64,000 nt of DNA from an uncultured Collinsella sp. GTDB taxonomy: Bacteria; Actinomycetota; Coriobacteriia; Coriobacteriales; Coriobacteriaceae. Positions 15,186-23,903 of this stretch are shown piece after piece. The DNA lies in the NCBI GenBank assembly GCA_900556605.1, contig USPC01000002.1:1-64000 (forward strand), in the 5' to 3' direction. A program made the translations under genes and the position numbers. The notes under the pieces were generated by a model that saw only the letters and a list, made by a program, of their open reading frames with translations, did no database searches and had not been told where the DNA came from. Positions within the stretch are counted from its first letter, which is position 1. The number at the start of each line of letters is the position of its first letter.

Positions 15186-17921
15186 ATGGGACGTGGTATG
15201 GCAGCAACGGATATCGAGCGCGGACTCTCGACCGCCGAGGTCGAGGAGCGCATCGCCGCCGGTAAGATCAACCGCAACATGGAGCTCAAGACCAAGTCGG
15301 TCAAAGAGCTCATCATCGAGAACCTCTGCACGCTGTTCAATTTGATCAACGTGATCTTGGCGTTCCTGGTCATTTTGACCGGTTCGTTTAAGAACCTGAC
15401 GTTCCTGTTTGTGGTGTTCCTCAATACCGCTATTGGCGTCATCCAGTCCATGCGGTCCAAGAAGATGGTCGATAAGCTCACGCTGCTGACCTCTAAGAAG
15501 GCCATCGCGGTGCGCGACGGTGCCGAGGTGGAGCTCGACTTGGACCAGATCGTGCTCGACGACATCATCCGCCTGGGGCGCGGCGACCAGATTCCCGCTG
15601 ACGCCGTGGTGGTTTCGGGCGAGGCGCTCGTGAACGAGAGCCTGCTGACGGGCGAGAGCGACCTTATTAAGAAACAGCCCGGTTCCGAGCTCATGAGCGG
15701 CAGCTTTATCGACTCGGGCCTGCTGCGCGCCCGCGTGATCCATGTCGGCGCCGACAACTACGTGGCCAAAATTAATAACGAGGCCAAATACGTCAAAAAG
15801 GTCAATTCCGAGATCATGAACGCGCTTAACGCCATCGTGCGCTTTGCGAGCATCATCATGATCCCGCTCGGTTTGGCGTTGTTTGCCTCGAGTGTGAGCG
15901 AGCTGTGGGATGCCGCGGGAACCCCGGGCGATAGCGCACTTTCGTGGTGCTTCTCCGAGCTGTTGGCTGGTCATGTGCCTTCGTCGGCGCTGCTGTCCAC
16001 GGTGGGCGCCCTGCTGGGCATGATCCCGCAAGGCCTGGTGCTTCTGACCTCGTCGGTGCTCGCCATCGCCACGGTGCGCCTGGCTCGCCGCAAGGTGCTG
16101 GCACAGCAGCTCTACTGCATCGAGACGCTCGCTCGCGTCGACGTGCTGTGCCTGGACAAGACGGGCACCATCACGTCGGGCCGCATGGAGGTCGAGGGCA
16201 CGTATCTGCTGCCGGTTGAGGGCGTGAGCCTAGGCGCCGGCTCGGACGCGGCGGCTGTTCCCGTCGATACCACGGTGCTCGATTTTGCGCTGGCTAACGT
16301 GGCGCGTGCGACTTCGGCCGATGCCAACGAGACCTGCCAGGCGCTGCTCAACTATTACGCCGACCGTCCGGTCGAGGTGTCTGAGCCGCTGTCGGTCATT
16401 CCGTTCTCGTCCTCCAAAAAGTGGAGTGGCGCGTCGTTTGCGCAGGGCTCCTATGTGATGGGTGCGGCGCAGTTTGTGCTCTCTGATCGTGTGTTTTCGC
16501 AGGTCGAGAACCGTGTCGCCGAGCTTGCCGATACCTGCCGCGTGCTCGTGGTGGCGCGCGTGGACGGCTTTACGCCCGATGGCGATATGGTGGGCGAGGC
16601 CGAGCCCGTGGGCTTTGTAACCATCCGCGACGAGATTCGTACCTCGGCGGCCGAGACTATTGGCTACTTTAACGAGCAGGGCGTGACCCTCAACGTGATC
16701 AGTGGCGACGACCCGCGTACGGTGTCGTCGATCGCGCGCGTGGTGGGCGTGCCGGGGGCGGACGCTTATGTGGACGCCACGACGCTCGATACGCCGGCCA
16801 AGCTCGATGCCGCAGTGGACCGCTACCATGTCTTTGGTCGTGTGACCCCGCAGCAGAAGCGCGAGCTCGTGCAGGCGCTCAAGCGCCGCGAGCACACCGT
16901 GGCCATGACGGGCGACGGCGTCAACGACGTGCTGGCACTTAAGGAGGCCGACTGCTCCGTGGCCATGGCGGCTGGCTCCGATGCCGCGCGTAACGTGGCC
17001 GAGATCGTACTTGTCGACAACGACTTTGCCTCGATGCCCGCCGTGGTGGCCGAGGGCCGTCGCTCCATCAACAACCTGCAGCGTTCGGCCTCGCTGTTCC
17101 TGACCAAGACGCTGTTCTCGATGGGCCTGGCGGCGCTGTGCATCGCGCTGCCGCCGTACCCCTTCGAGCCCATCCAGATGACGCTCATTAACTTCTTCTG
17201 CATTGGCGCGCCGGGCTTTGTGTTGGGCCTTGAGCCCAACAATGCTCGCGTGAAGGGTGCGTTTTTGACGAACGTACTCAAGCGGGCGCTGCCGGCGTCG
17301 ATTGCGGTCATTTTGGCTGCGGCGCTCGATATCTTTGTGGCGCGCGTGTTTGGCTTTAGCCAGCTCACGCTGTCTACGATGTGCCTGCTTACGTCGTGCG
17401 CGGCGAGCGTCAGCCTGATCTGGCGCATTTCGCAGCCTCTCACGCCCTTACGTGTGGTGCTCTTTGTGTTTGTAGTCGCCGGCATTCTGGTGGGCGTTAT
17501 CGGATTCCCGGAGCTGCTGTCCATTGCCAACCTGTCGATGGGCCAGATGGTTATCTTGGCTGTTATCGTGGTCTTTACCTGCTCGGTGTTCTTTAAGCTC
17601 GCCACGATGATGGATTCGCTCAAGCCGCGTCGTCGTCATGCCGCAACTGGTTTTGGCCGCGGCGTGCGCGTCCGCCTGGGTCGCGGTGGCGGCAAGGTGA
17701 GCTCGACGGGTTCGACGGCCGAACGTTTTGCCAAGCGCGTCGCCGCCGACATGGCGCAGCGCCGCGAAGATCGCACCGCTCGCGAGGCCGAGGCCCGCGC
17801 ACTCGAGGGCGTGGCCCAGGCCCAGCCCATAAAAAAGAAGAGTACCGGAGCCAAGCGCTCTCGCGTGACCAAGTCCGCCCAAGGCATCAAAGTCTCGATG
17901 CCAAGCAAAAAGAAGAAGTAG
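15186..17921 (+). CDS. Cation-transporting P-type ATPase, CtpE-like, with long basic C-terminal tail
   Basis: This is an ATP-driven cation pump of the HAD-type P-ATPase superfamily. From ATG 15186 it has 911 residues. It shows TGES of the actuator domain (near 160), the phosphorylation motif DKTGT (Asp near 324), GDGVND near 576 and about ten membrane helices. The helix 4 motif is IPQGLVLLTS, closer to the CtpE type (calcium in mycobacteria) than to PEGLP calcium pumps or the CPC of copper pumps. The ion is therefore uncertain. The last 100 residues are soluble and rich in Lys and Arg, ending SKKKK, which is unusual. The start could also be ATG 15198; the frame reaches back into the tRNA, which is not credible. 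Confidence 0.85.
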   Translation: MGRGMAATDIERGLSTAEVEERIAAGKINRNMELKTKSVKELIIENLCTLFNLINVILAFLVILTGSFKNLTFLFVVFLNTAIGVIQSMRSKKMVDKLTLLTSKKAIAVRDGAEVELDLDQIVLDDIIRLGRGDQIPADAVVVSGEALVNESLLTGESDLIKKQPGSELMSGSFIDSGLLRARVIHVGADNYVAKINNEAKYVKKVNSEIMNALNAIVRFASIIMIPLGLALFASSVSELWDAAGTPGDSALSWCFSELLAGHVPSSALLSTVGALLGMIPQGLVLLTSSVLAIATVRLARRKVLAQQLYCIETLARVDVLCLDKTGTITSGRMEVEGTYLLPVEGVSLGAGSDAAAVPVDTTVLDFALANVARATSADANETCQALLNYYADRPVEVSEPLSVIPFSSSKKWSGASFAQGSYVMGAAQFVLSDRVFSQVENRVAELADTCRVLVVARVDGFTPDGDMVGEAEPVGFVTIRDEIRTSAAETIGYFNEQGVTLNVISGDDPRTVSSIARVVGVPGADAYVDATTLDTPAKLDAAVDRYHVFGRVTPQQKRELVQALKRREHTVAMTGDGVNDVLALKEADCSVAMAAGSDAARNVAEIVLVDNDFASMPAVVAEGRRSINNLQRSASLFLTKTLFSMGLAALCIALPPYPFEPIQMTLINFFCIGAPGFVLGLEPNNARVKGAFLTNVLKRALPASIAVILAAALDIFVARVFGFSQLTLSTMCLLTSCAASVSLIWRISQPLTPLRVVLFVFVVAGILVGVIGFPELLSIANLSMGQMVILAVIVVFTCSVFFKLATMMDSLKPRRRHAATGFGRGVRVRLGRGGGKVSSTGSTAERFAKRVAADMAQRREDRTAREAEARALEGVAQAQPIKKKSTGAKRSRVTKSAQGIKVSMPSKKKK

Positions 17922-18024
17922 CTACGCGCCCTTGCGATGTTGAATTGGTGCCTTGTTCCTGTGGGGCCGTGGCGATGTTATGCTCTAACCTCGATTGTTT
18001 GAATTGCTTCGAAAAGAGGATGCC

Positions 18025-19167
18025 GTGATCTGCCCGCATTGCCTTAAGACTATCGAGGACGGCGCCTCGTTCTGCCCCTACTGCAACGCCTATGTGGGTC
18101 CGGGCGATGGTCCCGAGCACACCGAGTTCGTGTTCTGTGAGGGCTGCGGTGCCCGTCTTTCTCCGCATGATCGTACGTGCCCCAAATGCGGACGCCCCGC
18201 TCCGGGTATCCTCTCCGAGGACGCGGCCGCATCCGACCTGGCAGCGGGCCGCACGGCAGGCTTTCCGCGCCTAACGCAAGAGCAGATCGATACCGAGGTG
18301 CCTCATGCGCCGGCCTCTGCCGCTGCGGTGCTTTCGGACGCCGCTGATCCTAACGAGACCTGCGTGCTGCCGGCTTTCGATAAGGATTTCGGTATCCCCA
18401 AGGTCGATATTCCCACGCCGGTTTCTCTGCATGACGATGCTCAAAAACCCAAGCGCAAGGTGCATCCCGACGAGGACGCCTATCACAAGCACAAGCGTCA
18501 TATTCCCAAGCCGCTCATCGTCATCGCGGTCCTTGCCGTCGTTTGCGGCGGTGCCTATTGGTTCGTGACGGCCGATCCCATGGGTGTCATGCCTGGCTTC
18601 TATGACCAGTTTGGCCAGGCCGCGCAGACGACCTTCCCTACGCGCCAAAAGGGCGAGGCGACTGAGGACGATACCAAGCAAGACGATTCTGCCGAGGTGG
18701 TCCAGGAAGAAACCGTGCTCAACGATGATCAGCTCTATACCAGGCTCGACGGTCTGTATCAGACTATCGTGTCCTACGGTGACGAGGACCAGATCGGCGA
18801 GGTCATCGATTCCTTTAACAACGGCTATCTCCGAACGCCGCTGTCCACCCGTCAGGAGCTGTCGCAGAGTGCCTACGCCCTGCGCGACCAGATCAAAAAG
18901 ACGCAAGATGAGCTCAACAACCTTAAGTACCAGGACGATACGGTCTATGCGGATGACATCGCCCACTTAAAGCAGCTTGCCGAGTGGATGTATGAGCGCG
19001 TCGACGTGATCTGCCAGAGCTGGGATATCTCGCTGGCCATTCCCGATGGCGAGTCGATGAGTTCCCACCAAAGCGAGATCCTGGCGCCCATCGCGCAGGG
19101 CGGCAACAGCGCGCTTAATCAGTACGACGCCAACGTGGGTTCCTGGAAGCCGCAGCAGCATTCCTAA
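18025..19167 (+). CDS. Zinc-ribbon membrane protein of unknown function
   Basis: The 380-residue protein starts at GTG 18025, with AAAGAGGA just upstream. Two CxxC-CxxC zinc ribbons lie at the N-terminus (Cys 3, 6, 17, 20 and 38, 41, 52, 55). A long low-complexity linker follows, then one membrane helix (about 162-182) after a His/Lys-rich stretch, and about 200 extracytoplasmic residues with predicted helices. The layout (cytoplasmic zinc ribbon, linker, helix, outer domain) recalls TcaA-type sensors, but no catalytic motif is recognisable. The next-but-one gene has a comparable inside-helix-outside layout with TPRs. The function is unknown. Confidence 0.75.
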   Translation: MICPHCLKTIEDGASFCPYCNAYVGPGDGPEHTEFVFCEGCGARLSPHDRTCPKCGRPAPGILSEDAAASDLAAGRTAGFPRLTQEQIDTEVPHAPASAAAVLSDAADPNETCVLPAFDKDFGIPKVDIPTPVSLHDDAQKPKRKVHPDEDAYHKHKRHIPKPLIVIAVLAVVCGGAYWFVTADPMGVMPGFYDQFGQAAQTTFPTRQKGEATEDDTKQDDSAEVVQEETVLNDDQLYTRLDGLYQTIVSYGDEDQIGEVIDSFNNGYLRTPLSTRQELSQSAYALRDQIKKTQDELNNLKYQDDTVYADDIAHLKQLAEWMYERVDVICQSWDISLAIPDGESMSSHQSEILAPIAQGGNSALNQYDANVGSWKPQQHS

Positions 19168-19205
19168 AATTAGTTCGCCATAGTCGGCATAACCTACGTG
19201 CGCAA

Positions 19206-19235
19206 TTGATGTAAGCCCATGCTTATTGCTACAAT
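19206..19235 (+). promoter_or_regulatory. Promoter for the cyclophilin-TPR gene pair
   Basis: TTGATG (19206-19211), 18 bases, then TACAAT (19230-19235), about 40 bases before the cyclophilin start. Confidence 0.6.
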
Positions 19236-19274
19236 TCGTACAAATATGCTTTAAACGCACGAGGAAGGAACCAC

Positions 19275-19817
19275 ATGTTTGGTTTTAAGAAAGAGCTCTA
19301 CACGCCCGAGTATCAGCTTGCCGGCGACGAGTGCGCCGTTATCGAGACGTCGAAGGGTACCATCAAGGTCAAGTTTGACGGCGAGGGCGCTCCCATTCAT
19401 GTCGCGAACTTCTGCGAGCTTTCCACGATGGGCTTCTATGATGGCCTTAAGTTCCATCGCTATGTGCCCGGTTTTGTCATCCAGGGCGGCGACCCCAATA
19501 CCCGCGATATGTCCGGCGCCGACGTCGCTGCCGGTCTTGAGGGCCCCGACGGCATGCCCGGTACCGGTGGCCCCGGCTACTGCATCAAGGGCGAGTTTGC
19601 CACCAATCCGCGCAACAGCCACGTCGATGGCGCCCTTGCCATGGCACGCTCCATGGACCCCGATTCCGCGGGCTCTCAGTTCTACTTCTGCCTGGGCGCC
19701 CAGCATAACCTCGATTCCGGTTACACCGTCTTTGGTACCACGGTCGAGGGTCTCGATGTGATTTCGCAGCTGCGTGCCGGCGACGAGATCGTCCATGTCG
19801 AGATCGTTCACGAGTAA
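19275..19817 (+). CDS. Cyclophilin-type peptidyl-prolyl cis-trans isomerase
   Basis: This enzyme catalyses cis-trans isomerisation of Xaa-Pro bonds during protein folding. The 180-residue single-domain cyclophilin has no signal peptide, so it is cytoplasmic. FHRYVPGFVIQGGDP near residue 60 carries the catalytic Arg and the core Gln. SAGSQFYFCLG near 130 and a C-terminal GYTVFG also fit. AGGAAGG precedes the ATG. The TPR protein starts 11 bases downstream, and the two are probably cotranscribed. Confidence 0.93.
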   Translation: MFGFKKELYTPEYQLAGDECAVIETSKGTIKVKFDGEGAPIHVANFCELSTMGFYDGLKFHRYVPGFVIQGGDPNTRDMSGADVAAGLEGPDGMPGTGGPGYCIKGEFATNPRNSHVDGALAMARSMDPDSAGSQFYFCLGAQHNLDSGYTVFGTTVEGLDVISQLRAGDEIVHVEIVHE

Positions 19818-19828
19818 AGGGGACTTCC

Positions 19829-21133
19829 TTGAATAGCCAGCTGATCCAACAGGGCCGCGCCGCTTACCGCGCGGGTGATTTTTCCGCTGCAGCCCAGATG
19901 CTTGGGGCGGCAAAAACTCCCGATGAGATTATGGGCGAGGCCGATCACCTTCGTGGCAACGCCTTGATGCACCTGGGCATGTATGCCGAGGCCGCCGAGG
20001 CCTACGCCGCTGCCCTCAATGACGGCACCTACGGCAAGCGCGGCGCGCTGCTCACCAACCGCGGCAAGGCACTCGCCGCCGTGGGCGACTACACGACGGC
20101 CGCCCAGGCGTTCTCTGCTGCTACGCAGGATGCTTCCTATGCCACGCCGTTCAAGGCCTATCTGGGCCTGGGTAACGCGCTGTTCCAGTCGGGCGACTAT
20201 GCCAACGCGGGTACTGCCTTCCGTCAGGCTGCCATCGACGGCGCCAATCCGGCTCCTGCCGCCGCACTGGGCGAGCTTGGTCGTTGCTTCATTAAGCTCG
20301 GCCGTCCGGCGGATGCCGTGGAGACCTACCGCACGGCTATCGACTTTGCCGGCCCCCGCGACGACACGCGTGCGCTCAACGCCGGCATGGGTCAGGCGCT
20401 TTCTGCCGCCGGCCGTCCCTCCGACGCACTCGACGCCTTTAACGCCGCTACTGCCGATGGCATCTACCAGCTCACTTCCGAGCAGGCCGATGAGCTTGCC
20501 CGCGTGCATGATTCGCTTGCCGCGCTGTCTGCCCAGACGGCTATGGCCACGGCTCCGGCGCCCGCGATGGACGCTCCTGCCGTCGATCCGCTCGATCCTA
20601 CGGGCGCGACCGGTCAGTTTATGCCCGATCCCTCGGACACCGGCTTCTTTACGCTGTCCGAGTCCGAGATGGTCCAGCAGGACCGTCAGGATCGTAAGCA
20701 GGCCAAGGTCCGTCGTCGCCATCGCCACACGGGTCTCAAAGTCTTCATCGTGCTGCTTCTGCTCATTTTGATTGCTGCGGGCGGTCTGGGCTTTGCCTAC
20801 ACGCGCGGCTTTGGCTTCCCCTCGCAGGAGTCGGTTATCACCGATCTGTTCCAGGCTGCCGGCGACGGTGACACCGCAAAGGCCGAGTCTTGCCTGGCCT
20901 CGAGCCTGTCCGAGGACGCCAAGTCGATGATCATCTCCTCGATTCCGCAGGGCGCCACCGTGTCCGTCGAGGGCATGGATCAGTCCATGACCGAGACGAC
21001 CGCCAAGGTGAAGGCATCGCTGTCCAAGGGCGGCGAGCAGGAGTACACCGTCAAATTCGTGCGCTCTGACAACCATATCGGCTGGGCCGTTTCCTCGCTC
21101 GATATGGATTTCTCGGCTGCTGACAACCAGTAG
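19829..21133 (+). CDS. TPR-repeat protein with one membrane helix, unknown function
   Basis: The 434-residue protein starts at TTG 19829, with AAGGGGA 5 bases upstream. Residues 1 to about 212 form tetratricopeptide-like helix pairs, for example YAEAAEAYAAAL, DYTTAAQAFSAA and RPADAVETYRTA. An acidic/Pro-Ala linker (about 240-290) leads to a basic patch (KVRRRHRH) and a membrane helix at about 303-325. About 105 extracytoplasmic residues follow, resembling the small DUF4878-like beta domains. The TPR part would be cytoplasmic. Pairing with a cyclophilin suggests a folding or envelope-assembly role, but this is inference. Confidence 0.78.
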   Translation: MNSQLIQQGRAAYRAGDFSAAAQMLGAAKTPDEIMGEADHLRGNALMHLGMYAEAAEAYAAALNDGTYGKRGALLTNRGKALAAVGDYTTAAQAFSAATQDASYATPFKAYLGLGNALFQSGDYANAGTAFRQAAIDGANPAPAAALGELGRCFIKLGRPADAVETYRTAIDFAGPRDDTRALNAGMGQALSAAGRPSDALDAFNAATADGIYQLTSEQADELARVHDSLAALSAQTAMATAPAPAMDAPAVDPLDPTGATGQFMPDPSDTGFFTLSESEMVQQDRQDRKQAKVRRRHRHTGLKVFIVLLLLILIAAGGLGFAYTRGFGFPSQESVITDLFQAAGDGDTAKAESCLASSLSEDAKSMIISSIPQGATVSVEGMDQSMTETTAKVKASLSKGGEQEYTVKFVRSDNHIGWAVSSLDMDFSAADNQ

Positions 21134-21155
21134 TGACCTTATGGGATTTAGCTTT

Positions 21156-21203
21156 GCCCGGCGCTTCACCGCAAGTGAGGTGCCGGGCTTGCGCTAGTAT
21201 CAT
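21156..21203 (+). promoter_or_regulatory. Hairpin and -10 element upstream of mreB
   Basis: A 14-position stem (GCCCGGC...GCCGGGC, 21156-21188, 5-base loop) follows the TPR gene but lacks a T run. TATCAT (21198-21203) is a plausible -10 for the mre operon; no clear -35 is seen at 16-18 bases. Confidence 0.4.
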
Positions 21204-21248
21204 GAACTAGTAGTTTTCCAGCAATCATCCAACACATCAGGAGTTGCG

Positions 21249-22292
21249 TTGTTTTCTTTGATGGATATGTTCTTCGGTAGCTATGCGGGCGATCTTGCCA
21301 TCGACCTCGGCACCGCAAATACGCTTGTCTCCGTGCGCGGCAAGGGCATCGTCATCCGCGAGCCCTCCGTCGTCGCCATCGACAAGAACGACGAGCGCAT
21401 CCTGGCGGTCGGTATCGAGGCAAAGCGCATGCTCGGCCGTACGCCCGGCAACATCGTGGCCGTTCGTCCCCTGAAGGACGGCGTCATCGCCGACTTCGAT
21501 GTTACCGAGGCCATGCTTCGCTACTTTATCGACAAGGCTTCCGAGAAGCGCTATCCGTGGACCCCGCGTCCGCGCGTTGTCGTCTGCGTTCCCTCCGGCG
21601 TCACGTCGGTCGAGAAGCGTGCCGTATTTGAGGCCACGATCCAGGCCGGCGCTCGCCAGGCCTACCTGATCGAGGAGCCCATGGCCGCCGCTATCGGCGC
21701 CGACCTGCCCGTCGAGGAACCCACCGGCTCCATGGTCATCGACATCGGTGGCGGTACCACCGAGGTCGCTGTTATCGCTATGGGCGGCATCGTCGTCTCG
21801 CAGTCCATCCGTATTGCCGGTGACGAGTTCGACCAGGCCATCCTCACGCATGTTCGTGATGCCTACAACCTGGCCATCGGCGAGCGTACAGCAGAGGACA
21901 TCAAGATCAAGGTCGGCTCCGCCGTGCCGCTCAAGGACGAGCTCGACGTCGAGGTCAACGGCCGCGACGTGATCACCGGTCTGCCCAAGACCGTGCGCAT
22001 CGAGAGCGAGGAGATCCGTCGCGCGCTCAACAAGCCGCTCGACGAGATGGCTAAGGCCGTCAAGGACGCCCTCGATGCCACGCCTCCCGATCTCGCCTCG
22101 GACCTTATGTACTACGGCATTTTGCTGACCGGTGGCGGCGCGCTGCTGCGCGGTCTCGACGTGCGCCTGCGCGATGAGACCGGCGTTTCGGTCAACGTCA
22201 GCCCCACGGCGCTCGATAACGTCGTTAACGGCTGTGCCCGCGTGCTCGAGGCCAATGCGTTTGATGGCGGCTTCGTCCAGACCAATGCTTAA
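21249..22292 (+). CDS. mreB: Rod-shape determining actin homologue MreB
   Basis: This cytoplasmic actin-like ATPase forms membrane-associated filaments that guide lateral peptidoglycan synthesis. The 347-residue length is standard. DLGTANT near residue 19 and DIGGGTTEVAVI near 165 are nucleotide-binding loops. LTGGGALLRGLD is near the C-terminus. TTG 21249 is chosen because AGGAG lies 5 bases upstream, whereas ATG 21261 is too far from it. It is first in mreB-mreC-mreD-PBP2-rodA, a complete elongasome set. The presence of MreB implies rod-type growth, not the polar growth of mreB-less actinobacteria. Confidence 0.97.
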   Translation: MFSLMDMFFGSYAGDLAIDLGTANTLVSVRGKGIVIREPSVVAIDKNDERILAVGIEAKRMLGRTPGNIVAVRPLKDGVIADFDVTEAMLRYFIDKASEKRYPWTPRPRVVVCVPSGVTSVEKRAVFEATIQAGARQAYLIEEPMAAAIGADLPVEEPTGSMVIDIGGGTTEVAVIAMGGIVVSQSIRIAGDEFDQAILTHVRDAYNLAIGERTAEDIKIKVGSAVPLKDELDVEVNGRDVITGLPKTVRIESEEIRRALNKPLDEMAKAVKDALDATPPDLASDLMYYGILLTGGGALLRGLDVRLRDETGVSVNVSPTALDNVVNGCARVLEANAFDGGFVQTNA

Positions 22293-22313
22293 TTTCCAAA
22301 AGGTGGATTCCAT

Positions 22314-23312
22314 TTGGCACGATCTTCGGGTTTCTCCACAAATCTGAATACCAAGCGACAATCAACGGGTATGCGCCCGTTGATTGTTTTCAGCCTGATT
22401 TCGGTGTTGCTGCTCACGTTTTACATTCGCGAGGGCGAGGCAGGGCCGATTCATGCCGTGCGTTCGGGCGTAACGACGATTACCTCTCCGGTGCGCTTTG
22501 TGGGCTCGGCTGTGGCGGCTCCCTTCAATGCGATTGGCAACGTGTTCTCTAACCTAACGGCGTCGCAGGACACGCTCGACGAGCTCAAGAAGCAAAATGA
22601 GGAGCTGACCTCTAAGGTCGCCGAGCTTTCTGAGGCTCAAAAGACTGCCGAGCGCCTGGAGGGCCTGGTCGGGCTGCAATCGACCTACAACCTCAAATCG
22701 ACCGCAGCTCGTATCGTTGGTGCCTCCGGCGATGCCTGGACCTCGACCGTTACCATCGACAAGGGCTCTGCCGACGGCCTTACCATCAACATGCCCGTGA
22801 CGAGTTCTGCCGGTGTTATCGGCCAGATTATCGAGGTATCGGCCAAGACCTCTACCGTGCGCCTGATTGGCGACGAGAACTCGGGCGTGTCCGCCATGGT
22901 GCAGGACACGCGCGCCCAGGGTATGCTGCAGGGTCAGGCTGACGGCACGCTGCGTCTTGAGTACGTGAGCGTCGACTCCGATGTTAAGGTTGGCGATATC
23001 ATCGTGACCTCTGGCATCGGCGGCGTGTTCCCCAAGGGCCTTCCGCTTGGCACCGTCTCGTCGGTTGAGAAATCGGCAAACGACGTGTACTACACCATTG
23101 TGGTGCGCGCTCAGACCACGGCCGAGAACAACGAGGAAGTGCTGGTCATCACCTCGCTGACCGACGAACAGTCGGCCTCGGATGAGGACGTGAGCACGGC
23201 CAACAGCACGCCGCAGGGAACGTCGCGCGATGCTGCGACCAAGACGAAGGACGAGAGCTCGGATGACAGTTCCGACACGTCCGAGACGACCGATTCTGGC
23301 TCGAGCGAATAG
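22314..23312 (+). CDS. mreC: Rod-shape determining protein MreC
   Basis: This bitopic protein links MreB/MreD to PBP2 and activates it. The 332-residue protein starts at TTG 22314, 7 bases after AAAGGTGG. The membrane helix is about residues 21-37. A coiled coil with repeated Glu/Lys heptads (DTLDELKKQNEEL) follows, then the two-barrel extracytoplasmic domain (SAGVIGQI, GIGGVFPKGLP). The last 50 residues are Ser/Asp/Thr-rich and probably disordered. Confidence 0.95.
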   Translation: MARSSGFSTNLNTKRQSTGMRPLIVFSLISVLLLTFYIREGEAGPIHAVRSGVTTITSPVRFVGSAVAAPFNAIGNVFSNLTASQDTLDELKKQNEELTSKVAELSEAQKTAERLEGLVGLQSTYNLKSTAARIVGASGDAWTSTVTIDKGSADGLTINMPVTSSAGVIGQIIEVSAKTSTVRLIGDENSGVSAMVQDTRAQGMLQGQADGTLRLEYVSVDSDVKVGDIIVTSGIGGVFPKGLPLGTVSSVEKSANDVYYTIVVRAQTTAENNEEVLVITSLTDEQSASDEDVSTANSTPQGTSRDAATKTKDESSDDSSDTSETTDSGSSE

Positions 23313-23323
23313 GGGGCATGTCC

Positions 23324-23890
23324 ATGGATCTACACGAGCAGGGGATGAGCTCCCGCACGTTTGTAATCGCCGCCATTGTGTGTGTGCTGCTGCAGGCAGG
23401 CCTGGCACCGCAGATCTCCATTGCGGGAGGTCGCGTCAACTTCATGATTATCCTGGTGTGCCTAAGCGTGTTCTCGGGCGACCCGACCCGTGCCATCGTG
23501 TGCGGTTTTTGCAGCGGCTTGTTCTATGACCTGTCCGCTGCCGTGCCGGTGGGCGTTATGTCGCTCCTGCTGACCGTGGGTTCTTTTGCCCTGGTGCACA
23601 GCGCCGTCGGTCAGACGGGCGGTACCCCGAGTGCGCGCGGCGTCACTGTGGGCGCCTTCGCGCTCGTCATTAATGTGATCTACAGCATCATCTTGCTGTT
23701 TATGGGTTTGGAGACGAGCTTTGTTGTGGCGATCTTCGGCCATGCGCTGCCGTCTTCGATCCTGACGGGTCTGGTTGCCATTCCGTTTTTGATGTCCGGC
23801 GTCGTGCCGCAGTCCGGCTATGGATTCTCCGCACGTGGCGGACGCCAGACGGGTATGCGCTTTAAGCCCAAGACCCGCAAGCTCAAATAG
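23324..23890 (+). CDS. mreD: Rod-shape determining membrane protein MreD
   Basis: This small polytopic protein, 188 residues with about five membrane helices, completes MreBCD. ATG 23324 is preferred over ATG 23318 because AGGGGG (23311-23316) is then 7 bases upstream. DLSAAVPVGVMSLLLTV in the middle is typical of the family. The basic C-terminus (KPKTRKLK) is cytoplasmic. The gene follows mreC by 11 bases. Confidence 0.9.
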   Translation: MDLHEQGMSSRTFVIAAIVCVLLQAGLAPQISIAGGRVNFMIILVCLSVFSGDPTRAIVCGFCSGLFYDLSAAVPVGVMSLLLTVGSFALVHSAVGQTGGTPSARGVTVGAFALVINVIYSIILLFMGLETSFVVAIFGHALPSSILTGLVAIPFLMSGVVPQSGYGFSARGGRQTGMRFKPKTRKLK

Positions 23891-23903
23891 GGGAGGCCCG
23901 TAG

